In this document: piece by piece, positions 1 to 8,526 of the stretch | Position numbering within the stretch: the stretch's first letter is position 1 | How the letters are laid out: the number at the start of each line of letters is the position of its first letter | Assembly: GCA_018993265.1 (NCBI GenBank) | Contig: JAGKSW010000033.1 | Coordinates: 1-64,000 of the forward strand | Length of the DNA: 64,000 nucleotides | Reading direction: 5' to 3' | Origin: Nostoc sp. TH1S01 | GTDB lineage: Bacteria > Cyanobacteriota > Cyanobacteriia > Cyanobacteriales > Nostocaceae | Translations under genes and position numbers: made by a program | The notes under the pieces: generated by a model | The model's database searches: none | What the model was told of the DNA's origin: nothing | The model's input: the letters and a program-made list of their open reading frames with translations, nothing else

Positions 1-167
1 AAAGACTTCAAAGAAATCATATTGCTTGCGCTATGTTAGTTTGGCTAAGACTGAAAAGTTTAGCTTATCAAACAGGTCAAACTATTTACAAGCTCAAGCA
101 CAATTTGCTTTCTAATTATTTAATTGAGCAATTAAAACGTCCAGATATTGCTATGTCTTCTGTGTAA
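1..167 (+). CDS. C-terminal end of a DDE transposase (partial)
   Basis: The open frame enters from the left edge in the frame beginning at base 3 and stops with TAA at 165-167, giving about 54 residues. The peptide contains RNHIACAMLVWLRLK followed by a basic tail. An RNHIAC-type block before a helical tail is what I recall from the C-termini of IS4/IS701-like cyanobacterial transposases. The DDE residues would lie left of the window, so activity cannot be judged. The family call is from memory and moderately secure. Confidence 0.5.
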   Translation, partial: RLQRNHIACAMLVWLRLKSLAYQTGQTIYKLKHNLLSNYLIEQLKRPDIAMSSV

Positions 168-223
168 TTTTTGGGCGCTCGGTGCGCGAAGCGCACCATT
201 CCTTGTGCCAGTTGCGTAAGTCC

Positions 224-420
224 TGTAATTTTGTGACAAATAACTGAGTGTAGTAAGGACAAATTGTTTGGTGGTAACGACAGCTTATAATTTTGTTACA
301 AATAACTTAGTGTCGTCACGACAGCATATTCATTCGTTACCAAGGCTGGTTGATTTATAGCAAATCACATTGTTGTCACGAAAAAATCATCACATCCAGT
401 AACGACACGCCAATATTTAA
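224..420. mobile_element. Repeat array resembling a Tn7-like/CAST transposon end
   Basis: This gene-free segment holds spaced copies of short related motifs. A 26-base unit at 226-251 recurs at 288-313 with 24 of 26 identities. CGACA-type motifs occur at 278-283, 319-324 and 403-407, with a near-palindromic TGTCGTCACGACA at 311-323 and TTGTCACGA at 373-381. The pattern (GTGACAAATAA, TGTCGTcACGACA) resembles the TnsB-binding repeats I recall from type V-K CAST ends in cyanobacteria. The outer end may be the TGTAA at 224. No matching end or transposition gene is visible nearby. Confidence 0.45.
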
Positions 421-440
421 CAACCAAAATCCAAAATGGG

Positions 441-2159
441 TTATGGAATAAGGAAGTTTTTTTTTAAGCCTTTGGTGTTATCAAAATCCGCACTGATAAC
501 TTGAGATAATTCAACTGGGCTGAGAGACTGAACCAAATTTAAACCCAAAGTGAGACTAGAAATTTTTTGGGCGTAAGCGGGATGGAGATAAGAGATATAT
601 TGTGGCTTTTTGGCAATATAAGTCTGAAAAAATGGCACACTGAAAGCATTGATATAACGACGCGCTTGCAAAACATCACCAACAACATCCGCGGGTAATG
701 CTATTTGTCCAGAACTGGGGTTTCCATCTCCAATAGTAGAAAAATGAGTTCCACCGACAAGGGTGATGAGATATTTTTGGGAATTGGTCAACCAAGAAAA
801 AGGTAAAATTTGCTCGTATAAAGCGGGTGCAACAGTATCATTGCTACTAGCAACAATCATCACGGGTGTTTTTAGCTGGCTTAAACCAGTTTTACCAAAA
901 ATAGAACTGGTAACTGGGTTAACCGCGATCGCAGCTTTTACCCTATTATCGTGTAAATTGCCATTAACAGATTGGTTTGGCAGTTCTAGGGCGCGACACT
1001 GAAATAATAAAGACATATTCCAAGTGCGGTGCAGTGCTTCAGTTGTACAATCTTGTTGGAGTTGGGCAAAATTAATCTTCGCACCCGCCAAAGCCAGGGC
1101 TGTATAACCACCTAAAGAATGACCAAAAACGCCTACTTGTTGTAAGTTGAGTTTACCTTTAAATCGAGCATCGGATTGGTTACCTTTTTCTAGCTGATTC
1201 AAGATATATTTGATATCTAAAGGTCGGTTTTGAAATTCATCTGCGGTGAGTAATTGCGTAGCTTGTTCTGGAAGTAGCGATCGCAATTGTTTTGTATCAC
1301 TCCCTGGATGGTTGGGAACAACTACCGCAAACCCATAAGAAGCTAGATGAGTTGCTAAATATTGAAAGTTACTACTATCTGTACCCAAACCATGTGAAAT
1401 TACAACTACTGGTGCAGGAACTAAAAGATTAGGAAGATAAATATCAGTTAATAATGTGCGGTTACGCGTGGAGTCAAAATAATTTAACGTATATTTTTGT
1501 GACTTCAAGCTTCCCGGTTTTTGCAAATCGGGTAATTGTGAGAAGTTACTAGGCTTGGGGATTGTAATAGCTTCTAGATTAGACCTTTTGGTAACTGTGG
1601 CGATCGCTTGACTAGTAGCTTGAACTAAACTTTCTAGTTCTGTGGCGATGCTAAAACTAAGTCCTAAATCAATGCGAATACTGTTAGCCGGATACTTGCG
1701 TAACAGATTTAATAAAGTTAAATTATCTGGTTCTGCAACAGCGAGAATTAACGCCGAACGCATCTCATCTAATATCGGTTGCGTTTGCGGCGCTTTGTTT
1801 TGAATTACTTCGGTAAAACGGCGGAGTAAAAATTCTCCTTGTGGTGTAGAAAGAAATTGCGACACTACCGCCGGACTAGATTTTACAGGCGTAATTAAAA
1901 TCCGGCGTAATTCCTGAAACTGTTGTGCAGGGATATATTGCTGATAAATTGCTAATTCATCATCAATGACACCTTTTTTGGCATAATTCTCCAAAGCAGT
2001 TACAGAAACTGATAGCTCTAAAGCTGAATATGAGATATAAACTCGTTCTGCTGCTTTTACAGATGTATTAATTCCCAATATTGGTAACAAGGTTGACAAA
2101 ACTAGCAAGAGCGAATTTCTTTTCAGGGTGCTAACCCAATTACTCAATAAACTATTCAT
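441..2159 (-). CDS. Secreted alpha/beta hydrolase with DUF1400-type N-terminus
   Basis: 572 residues. An N-terminal hydrophobic stretch ending near VKAAERV looks like a signal peptide, so the enzyme probably acts in the periplasm or outside. Residues about 37-190 match the helical DUF1400 region that cyanobacteria attach to lipase-like hydrolases (starts VYISYSALELSVSV). The hydrolase fold follows: the oxyanion segment VVISHGLGTDSSN, the nucleophile elbow GHSLGG with Ser348, an acid-loop candidate in VASSNDTVAP and a late GGTHFS histidine. Family knowledge suggests carboxylesterase or PAF-acetylhydrolase-like activity; the substrate is unknown. The gene stands alone. Confidence 0.75.
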   Translation of the reverse strand: MNSLLSNWVSTLKRNSLLLVLSTLLPILGINTSVKAAERVYISYSALELSVSVTALENYAKKGVIDDELAIYQQYIPAQQFQELRRILITPVKSSPAVVSQFLSTPQGEFLLRRFTEVIQNKAPQTQPILDEMRSALILAVAEPDNLTLLNLLRKYPANSIRIDLGLSFSIATELESLVQATSQAIATVTKRSNLEAITIPKPSNFSQLPDLQKPGSLKSQKYTLNYFDSTRNRTLLTDIYLPNLLVPAPVVVISHGLGTDSSNFQYLATHLASYGFAVVVPNHPGSDTKQLRSLLPEQATQLLTADEFQNRPLDIKYILNQLEKGNQSDARFKGKLNLQQVGVFGHSLGGYTALALAGAKINFAQLQQDCTTEALHRTWNMSLLFQCRALELPNQSVNGNLHDNRVKAAIAVNPVTSSIFGKTGLSQLKTPVMIVASSNDTVAPALYEQILPFSWLTNSQKYLITLVGGTHFSTIGDGNPSSGQIALPADVVGDVLQARRYINAFSVPFFQTYIAKKPQYISYLHPAYAQKISSLTLGLNLVQSLSPVELSQVISADFDNTKGLKKNFLIP

Positions 2160-2375
2160 CGCTCAACTTTGTCGGTGATATTGTTTCACTGGATGTTGGC
2201 TTTGGTAGTTATTAACGCACCCTATTTACTAATTTGTAATCTTTAAATAATCATGCCAAGTTTGAAGTTTGTATTTACTTTGATACTTGAGGTTAATTAC
2301 AAACTAGGTTGACACACTCGCAGAAATCATAACAAATCAGAAATGACTCTGCCTCGGTATCTGCAATGTAATAAA

Positions 2376-2460
2376 CCCCTCAGACTAGAAGTCTGGGGCT
2401 ATACAAACAAAGCCCACCTAGCCTATTGGCAGCAGCAAAGCCGAACGCAGGCTAATTATT
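2376..2460. repeat. Small hairpin repeat of IS200/IS605-end type
   Basis: CCCCTCAGAC at 2376-2385 faces GTCTGGGG at 2391-2398. It is followed by CTATACAAACAAAGCCCACCT and a second weak hairpin. This arrangement is familiar from Nostoc genomes as a dispersed hairpin element, probably derived from the end of an IS200/IS605-type element. No transposase is adjacent. The short open frame across it looks spurious. The rest of 2160-2514 is AT-rich with no gene that I can support. Confidence 0.5.
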
Positions 2461-2514
2461 TTTATTATGCTTTTAGCGATAAAATACTACAATATATAAT
2501 TCTATTAACTTTAT

Positions 2515-3438
2515 TTAAACTTTTTTACCCAAAGCGATCGCCATCGAACCAGCTACTACTAACACTGCACCAATCATACCAGTAAGAGTGAGATTTTCTG
2601 CGGGAATTAAACTAGGTGTTAATAGTGCCACTAACTCAACAGCAATTAATGTCACAATCGGTGCTAAAGTCAACACAGCACTGACGCGGGATGCTTCCCA
2701 ATGTTCTAATGATTCGGCAAACGCACCATAAGCAATTAAAGTATTTAAAGCACAAAAAATTAACACACCCAACTGTAAATTATTTAATTTAAAAATAGTT
2801 GCTGGTTTTGCCAAAGGTGTGAAAAATAAAGCCGAACCGCCATAAATCATCATCATGATGTTAGGCGAAGATAATGATTGTAATAGCTGTTTTTGTGCTA
2901 AAGCGTAAATAGCCCAAACTGCTGCACCTAAGACTACCAAACTACTACCATAAATATATGTGCTATGTGCGGTAATTAAATTAGCGAGTTGGTCGTGGAA
3001 AAATATTATATACCCACAAATTAATACACCAACTCCCAGCCATTGACGGAGTGTATAACGTTCGTGAAAAATTACTAAACCGCCTAAGCCTAATAACAAA
3101 GTCGCTAATTGAATCAGTACTTCTGCATTCGCCGGGGATGTTAGCGCCAAACCCTGCATAAAAAAGCAGTAATTAGCCCCTAACATGAGTGTAGCGATCG
3201 CTAATAACTTCCAAGTATGAGAATGCAGTTGGTGTAACTTTGGTAACTGACCACGCACTCCTAAATAAATAGTTAGCAGTGCGAATGATCCCAAAAAGCG
3301 AAACCAAACTACTGTGTAGACATCAAGCACTTGCAGCATCACCGCCAGCGCCAGCGGTAAAATTCCCCACAATAAAACAGTCAGTAGAGATAAGGCCAGC
3401 CCTAAACGCCAGCGCCCAGAGTTTTGATGTAATGACAT
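2515..3438 (-). CDS. EamA/DMT-family membrane transporter
   Basis: 307 residues, almost entirely hydrophobic, with about ten predicted membrane helices in two repeated halves, the layout of the drug/metabolite transporter (EamA, RhaT-like) superfamily. The first half starts LALSLLTVLLWGILPLALAV; the second has the family-style ALNTLIAYGAFAESLEHWEASRVSAV region. Members export amino acids, nucleosides or other small metabolites across the inner membrane; nothing here identifies the substrate. It is transcribed alone, with a gap of over 350 bases on its 3' side. Confidence 0.85.
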   Translation of the reverse strand: MSLHQNSGRWRLGLALSLLTVLLWGILPLALAVMLQVLDVYTVVWFRFLGSFALLTIYLGVRGQLPKLHQLHSHTWKLLAIATLMLGANYCFFMQGLALTSPANAEVLIQLATLLLGLGGLVIFHERYTLRQWLGVGVLICGYIIFFHDQLANLITAHSTYIYGSSLVVLGAAVWAIYALAQKQLLQSLSSPNIMMMIYGGSALFFTPLAKPATIFKLNNLQLGVLIFCALNTLIAYGAFAESLEHWEASRVSAVLTLAPIVTLIAVELVALLTPSLIPAENLTLTGMIGAVLVVAGSMAIALGKKV

Positions 3439-3966
3439 TCAGCTATGGTAACAAAACTCTAACAGTTTATGCAGACTGGCAAAATTCGTAAATTTATATA
3501 GCAATCAGATTTGATTTCTGAACTTACTCGTTAAGCAAGGGAATAGAAAAATCTCAAAGTATAAAGTAGTATGTATCTCTTATTGACGAAAGCACGTAGT
3601 CAAAGCTAAATTTCAGGCAGTGAAAGACTACTATTGAGGATAAACCTTATTTCTAGCTTTAAAAGTTAATTATTTATCAGGAAATTTATATTTTTTAAAA
3701 TTTTTTGCCGAAATTGTGTAATCTTTACCAGTATCTTAAATTTGCTGGTGACACAATCATACTTACTATTTATTCGCTAAGGAATTTTTATAATACTACA
3801 TGAAAAAACCATAACAAAACTGGATAATATGTCTAAAAGCTGAAGTCAAAACTTCCCGATATCAGACAACTTCAGTGATGTTTAGGTTGCTTCTACTGAT
3901 GGCAGCCAAAAATTTTATTTGTAAGAATTAAAAATTAATTCAGAATCTTTATCAGGGATAAACTAA
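3439..3966. other. Gene-free gap with an interspersed repeat
   Basis: AT-rich region between divergent genes. It holds one copy of a dispersed repeat at 3495-3530 and presumably promoters for both neighbours. No gene or structured RNA seen. Confidence 0.5.
3495..3530 (+). repeat. Dispersed TATAGCAATC repeat, copy 1
   Basis: TATATAGCAATCAGATTTG followed by ATTTCTGAACTTACT recurs nearly unchanged at about 20155 and in a decayed form at about 51293. The TATAGCAATC start also forms the terminal inverted repeats of MITE-like elements at 17651 and 24990, so this is probably one end of a related element. Confidence 0.6.
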
Positions 3967-6903
3967 ATGAATAAAGTAACTTTTTATGTAATTTTGTTGC
4001 ATGGATTATTATTCGGGATAGCAACTGCCAATGCTGAGTCGCCACGTAATAACAAAAACTCTCCAGCTTTAGGTGTTAACCAGATTGCAGAAGTTACGGC
4101 TACCAAAAATAGCACAGAACCTACTTGGAAAAAATTACCATCACCGCAAGTTTGGGTAATTAATCAAGATAAAAAAGTCCAAAGTCAGCCGTTTACTTGG
4201 GTAGTTAAAAACCTTAAACAAGCAGAAAAGCAACCCTTTTTAGAAGTTGGTAAACCAAGCAATAAGCCAGAAAAAAAGCCTACTTCTCCTACAAAACCAG
4301 CAACTAAGGATGATTTAGAGCCTTTTGATGAAGTAGTTAAAGATACGGAAAAAAAAGAGGGACTATTTACCCTATATCGCAATGCCAAAAAGAATAAAAT
4401 TTATCTCGAAATTAAACCAGAACAGTTAAATAATAATTATTTAGCCACAGCCACACTCGAATCGGGAATTGGCGAACGCGGTATTTACAGCGGTATACCT
4501 TTGCAAGATTTTTTGTTTTATTGGCAGCGGGTGGATGATAAATTACACTTTGTAGTTCGCAACGTTAATTTTCGCACGCGGGAAGGAGATCCACAAGCGC
4601 GATCGCTTGCCCGGTCATTTAGCGATTCGATTCTCTACATGTTACCCATCAAAAGCATTCATCCCCAACGCAAAACTATCCTTATTGACCTGAGTGAGTT
4701 ACTACTTTCTGACTTAGCCGGATTATCTGCAAGTTTGGGTGTGACCGCCACTACAGACCAATCATACTTTGGTGATGCCAAAGCTTTTCCCCATAACGTC
4801 GAAATTGAGTCGGTGTTAAATTTCTCTAGCAGTACTAGTAGCAGTCGAGATAATCAACGGCTGAGTTTTGCTTCCCTGGCTGACGACCGTGGCTTTACTT
4901 TGCGCGTCCACTACAGTCTCTCACAATTACCTAATAATAATTACCGCCCACGTTTAGCAGACGAACGAGTTGGCTATTTCATCACAGCTTATCAAGACTT
5001 AACTAAAGACAGTGGCGATCCCTTTGTTCGTTATATCAATCGTTGGAACTTAGAAAAAGAAGACCCAAAAGCTGCGATTTCCCGTCCCAAAAAACCCATT
5101 ATTTTCTGGATTGATAATGCAGTTCCTTTAGAATACCGTGATGCCATTAAAGAAGGCATTTTGATGTGGAACAAAGCCTTCCTCAAAGCCGGATTTAAAG
5201 ATGCGATTGAAGCCAAACAAATGCCAGATAACGCCACTTGGGATCCGGCAGATATTCGCTACAACACAATTCGCTGGATAAACACCGTTGATGGTTATTT
5301 TGCAATGGGGCCATCCCGCGTTAATCCCTTAACCGGAGAAATTTTAGATGCAGATATTTTAGTTGATGCCAGCTTTGTGCGGGCGCTGAAAAGTGAGTAT
5401 CGTAAAATTGTCCAACCGAACCAAAATCAAAATCGCACCTCCTTATCAGTTTGGATGCAAAATCGCTTTCTTTGCGGTGGCGATGCAGCCAAAGACCCAA
5501 ATTCCTCACAACCACAGGAAAATGGATTATTGCGAAACTTATCTAAACTCGCAGGGGAATATGATTTATGTTATGGCATGGAAGCCGCTAATCAATTTGC
5601 CTTTGGTTCTTTGGCAATGACACTTTTAAAAGATGGTACACCCAGCCAAGACCAAGTAAAAGAATATATCAATCAATATTTACGGTTAATTATTGCCCAC
5701 GAAGTCGGTCACACCTTGGGTTTGCGGCATAACTTTCGCGGTAGTACCCTACTACCACCCCAAGAGATGAACAATAAAGATGTCACCCACCGTAAAGGTT
5801 TAACTGCTTCGGTGATGGATTACATTCCTCCGAATATTGCACCCCAAGGCACAAAGCAGGGCGATTATTTTCCGACTGAGGTGGGGCCTTATGATGAATG
5901 GGCAATTCAATATGGTTATATCTCTACTCAAGCAACAACTCCCATCGCCGAAAAACCCTTGTTGCAGGAAATTGCCAACCAATCTTACAAGCCAGAGTTG
6001 AGTTATTCCACAGACGAGGATGTTTATGACCTCGATCCCACAGCCGATGCTTGGGACAATAGTAACAACGTGCTGGTTTATGCCCAATGGCAATTAGATA
6101 ATTCACGGGTGATGTGGGAAAAACTTAACAGAGGTTATCCCACAGCCGGGGAAAGCTACAGCGATGTCAGCGAACGCTTTAGTACAGTTTTGGGTAATTA
6201 TTTTCAGCAAATTTATTATGTAAGTAAATATATTGGGGGACAGTCTTTTTACCGCATCAAAGGTGGTGACGTGGACTCTAGCAAACTCCAGGGACAAAAT
6301 CGTTTACCATTTCAACCAGTCCCCGTAGAAGAACAACGACAAGCTTTAAAAACCCTGCAAAAGTATGTGTTTGCCGAAGATGCCTTAAAATTTTCCCCAG
6401 ACTTATTGAATAAATTAGCACCTTCCCGGTGGCGGCACTGGGGCAGCTATCCCCGTGTAGGACGTTTAGATTATCCGATTCATGAGTTGGTTTTATTCTT
6501 GCAGAGTGCAGTTTTGCGCGATTTACTTTCAGGCGATCGCCTCTACCGTCTCAAAGATTTGGAACTCAAAGCTTCATCAGGACAAGCACTGTCATTGCCT
6601 GAGTTATTTGATACTCTTCAAGATGGAATTTGGACAGAAGTGATCAAACCTCAAAAATCAGCTTTGCAAATATCCAGTATGCGACGAGGTTTGCAGAGAG
6701 AATACTTGGATATTCTCATGAGTATGGTGTTGCGAAAAGATAATGTCCCAGAAGATGCGCGAACTTTAGCTTGGTACAAACTCAAGCAGTTAGATGAAAA
6801 ACTGGCTCAAGTAAGTTCTCAAGATGAATATAGCAAAGCCCATATTCTCGAAACACGCGATCGCATCGAAAAAGCCTTGAATGCACCATTGCAAGGAAAT
6901 TAG
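3967..6903 (+). CDS. Secreted zinc-dependent metalloprotease (DUF5117/DUF5118 type)
   Basis: 978 residues with an N-terminal signal peptide (hydrophobic core, then ATANAES) and a Lys/Pro-rich linker to about residue 120. The metzincin signature HEVGHTLGLRH is at residues 578-588, giving zinc ligands His578, His582 and His588 and catalytic Glu579. A Met-turn candidate, SVMDYIPPN, follows about 30 residues later. Size and arrangement fit the large bacterial metzincin group with N-terminal DUF5118/DUF5117 domains. It probably degrades proteins in the periplasm or medium; substrate unknown. Monocistronic, with a long AT-rich leader region. Confidence 0.82.
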   Translation: MNKVTFYVILLHGLLFGIATANAESPRNNKNSPALGVNQIAEVTATKNSTEPTWKKLPSPQVWVINQDKKVQSQPFTWVVKNLKQAEKQPFLEVGKPSNKPEKKPTSPTKPATKDDLEPFDEVVKDTEKKEGLFTLYRNAKKNKIYLEIKPEQLNNNYLATATLESGIGERGIYSGIPLQDFLFYWQRVDDKLHFVVRNVNFRTREGDPQARSLARSFSDSILYMLPIKSIHPQRKTILIDLSELLLSDLAGLSASLGVTATTDQSYFGDAKAFPHNVEIESVLNFSSSTSSSRDNQRLSFASLADDRGFTLRVHYSLSQLPNNNYRPRLADERVGYFITAYQDLTKDSGDPFVRYINRWNLEKEDPKAAISRPKKPIIFWIDNAVPLEYRDAIKEGILMWNKAFLKAGFKDAIEAKQMPDNATWDPADIRYNTIRWINTVDGYFAMGPSRVNPLTGEILDADILVDASFVRALKSEYRKIVQPNQNQNRTSLSVWMQNRFLCGGDAAKDPNSSQPQENGLLRNLSKLAGEYDLCYGMEAANQFAFGSLAMTLLKDGTPSQDQVKEYINQYLRLIIAHEVGHTLGLRHNFRGSTLLPPQEMNNKDVTHRKGLTASVMDYIPPNIAPQGTKQGDYFPTEVGPYDEWAIQYGYISTQATTPIAEKPLLQEIANQSYKPELSYSTDEDVYDLDPTADAWDNSNNVLVYAQWQLDNSRVMWEKLNRGYPTAGESYSDVSERFSTVLGNYFQQIYYVSKYIGGQSFYRIKGGDVDSSKLQGQNRLPFQPVPVEEQRQALKTLQKYVFAEDALKFSPDLLNKLAPSRWRHWGSYPRVGRLDYPIHELVLFLQSAVLRDLLSGDRLYRLKDLELKASSGQALSLPELFDTLQDGIWTEVIKPQKSALQISSMRRGLQREYLDILMSMVLRKDNVPEDARTLAWYKLKQLDEKLAQVSSQDEYSKAHILETRDRIEKALNAPLQGN

Positions 6904-6935
6904 TTTAGGGCTTACTCAGGATCGTTGGTACAACA

Positions 6936-6968
6936 AGATCCCCGACTTCTCAAAGAAGTCGGGGATCT
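6936..6968 (+). repeat. 15-bp-stem hairpin repeat, copy 1
   Basis: AGATCCCCGACTTCT, loop CAA, then the exact complement. The same hairpin with flanking CAACA occurs at 17682-17714. It lies 33 bases after the metalloprotease stop and could also act as a transcription terminator, although no clear T-run follows, so a dispersed palindrome is the safer call. Confidence 0.7.
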
Positions 6969-7085
6969 GAACCAGTAACTACACCTTTAATCCAATATTA
7001 TTATTTCACCAGATAAAATCTGATATGTCATTTCTCCATGAAATAGTTCAGACTGGAAGATAAATTCCAGTACAGACAACAATCT

Positions 7086-8444
7086 ATGACAATTGCGGTC
7101 TCACCCAAGTACAACTTCCTGCCTCGTTTTTACAAACTGGCAAGCATTGGTATGCTGTCCAACATGATGGTTCCCTTAGCAGGTTTAGTGGATATTGCCT
7201 TTTTGGGACACTTGGCAGACATCCGTCACTTGGCGGGAGTGATTTTAGCAACGATTATTTTTGACTACCTTTATCGAGTCTTAAAATTTCTGCGTTCTAG
7301 TGTGAACGCGCTAACTGCACAAGCTGTCGGACTCGATGACCATAAAGCCGTACTCTTGGCGGGGATACGCAGTGGCTTGATTGCTTTGGGAATTGGCTTA
7401 TTAATTCTGTTGTTGCAATACCCATTACAAAAAATTGGTTTTACGATTCTCAGCGGTTCCCCAGAAATTGAAATTGCTGGGGCTGATTATTTTCAAGCCA
7501 GAATTTGGGGAGCGCCAGCCGTATTGCTGAATTTTGTCTTAATTGGCTGGTTTATGGGACAAGAAAAGAATAGCGTTGTCCTAGTTATGTCTGTGATTGG
7601 TAATGGTTCTAATGTGGTGCTGGACTATTTGATGATTTCGCTTTGGGGTTGGGAAAGTATGGGGGCTGGACTAGCCACAGCCATTAGTCAATATCTGGCA
7701 TTATTAACTGGAATTATATATGCCTGCTTTACTATTCCCTGGCAAACATTACCCGCCGCTTTCAAAGAAGTGTTTGATTGGTTAGCTCTCAAAGATACGG
7801 TGGTGCTGAAGAGTAACATTCTCATCCGCTTTATAGTGCTGATTTCCACTTATGCCATCTTCACTAACTTGAGTGCAGCAATGGGAACGGAAATCTTAGC
7901 CGAGAACGGTTTGCTCTTACAAATTGCTTTATTAAGTCAGTTCACAGTTCAAGGTGTGGGAATGACAACTCAAACCCTGACTGGTAACTTTTACAGCAAA
8001 GGTGAAAAAGAACAGATGAGTGCATTACTAACTGTCTCTGTATTGACCAGTTTGGTGATTGCTTTGGGTTTTGCTGTCGTGTCAGTGCTGTTTCCAGATA
8101 CTGTGTTTGGGCTGTTAACTAATCACGCCGAAGTTAATAAACATATTAGTACTTATACAATTTGGTTGCTACCATTGTTGGGATTAACCGCCATTGCCTT
8201 TATGTTAGAAGGTTATTTCATTGGTTTAAAAGAAGGTGCAACCTTACGTAATGCAGTCTTAATTGCTTTTAGCTGTGGCTTTTTGCCTGTAGCGATCGCA
8301 GCTTGGTATATTCACAATAACTCTTTACTGTGGATGTCGCTGGTAGCTTATATGGCAATGAATCTGACAGTGTTGGCAGTACAAATACCCCGAACACTTG
8401 GTAACCCAACTCTCGAAAATCAACAACCCCTACCATCTAATTAG
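7086..8444 (+). CDS. MATE-family efflux transporter
   Basis: 452 residues, about twelve membrane helices in two bundles, the architecture of MATE (DinF/NorM-like) multidrug and toxin exporters driven by H+ or Na+. The start contains MLSNMMVPLAGLVDIAFLGH, typical of DinF-like members, where the motif near helix 1-2 lines the substrate cavity. The substrate is not evident. It shares direction with the LpxB-like gene 82 bases downstream and may be co-transcribed with it. Confidence 0.85.
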   Translation: MTIAVSPKYNFLPRFYKLASIGMLSNMMVPLAGLVDIAFLGHLADIRHLAGVILATIIFDYLYRVLKFLRSSVNALTAQAVGLDDHKAVLLAGIRSGLIALGIGLLILLLQYPLQKIGFTILSGSPEIEIAGADYFQARIWGAPAVLLNFVLIGWFMGQEKNSVVLVMSVIGNGSNVVLDYLMISLWGWESMGAGLATAISQYLALLTGIIYACFTIPWQTLPAAFKEVFDWLALKDTVVLKSNILIRFIVLISTYAIFTNLSAAMGTEILAENGLLLQIALLSQFTVQGVGMTTQTLTGNFYSKGEKEQMSALLTVSVLTSLVIALGFAVVSVLFPDTVFGLLTNHAEVNKHISTYTIWLLPLLGLTAIAFMLEGYFIGLKEGATLRNAVLIAFSCGFLPVAIAAWYIHNNSLLWMSLVAYMAMNLTVLAVQIPRTLGNPTLENQQPLPSN

Positions 8445-8526
8445 TTGAAGTAGAGAATTGCACTCACACATACCACTAATATTAAAAACAATTCTTACTT
8501 TTGCCTTTGGACTTTTGCCATAAATC

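Noticed and set aside
2343-2585. 80-codon open frame
   Set aside because: It runs through a dispersed hairpin repeat and into the antisense of the EamA gene; unlikely to be a protein.
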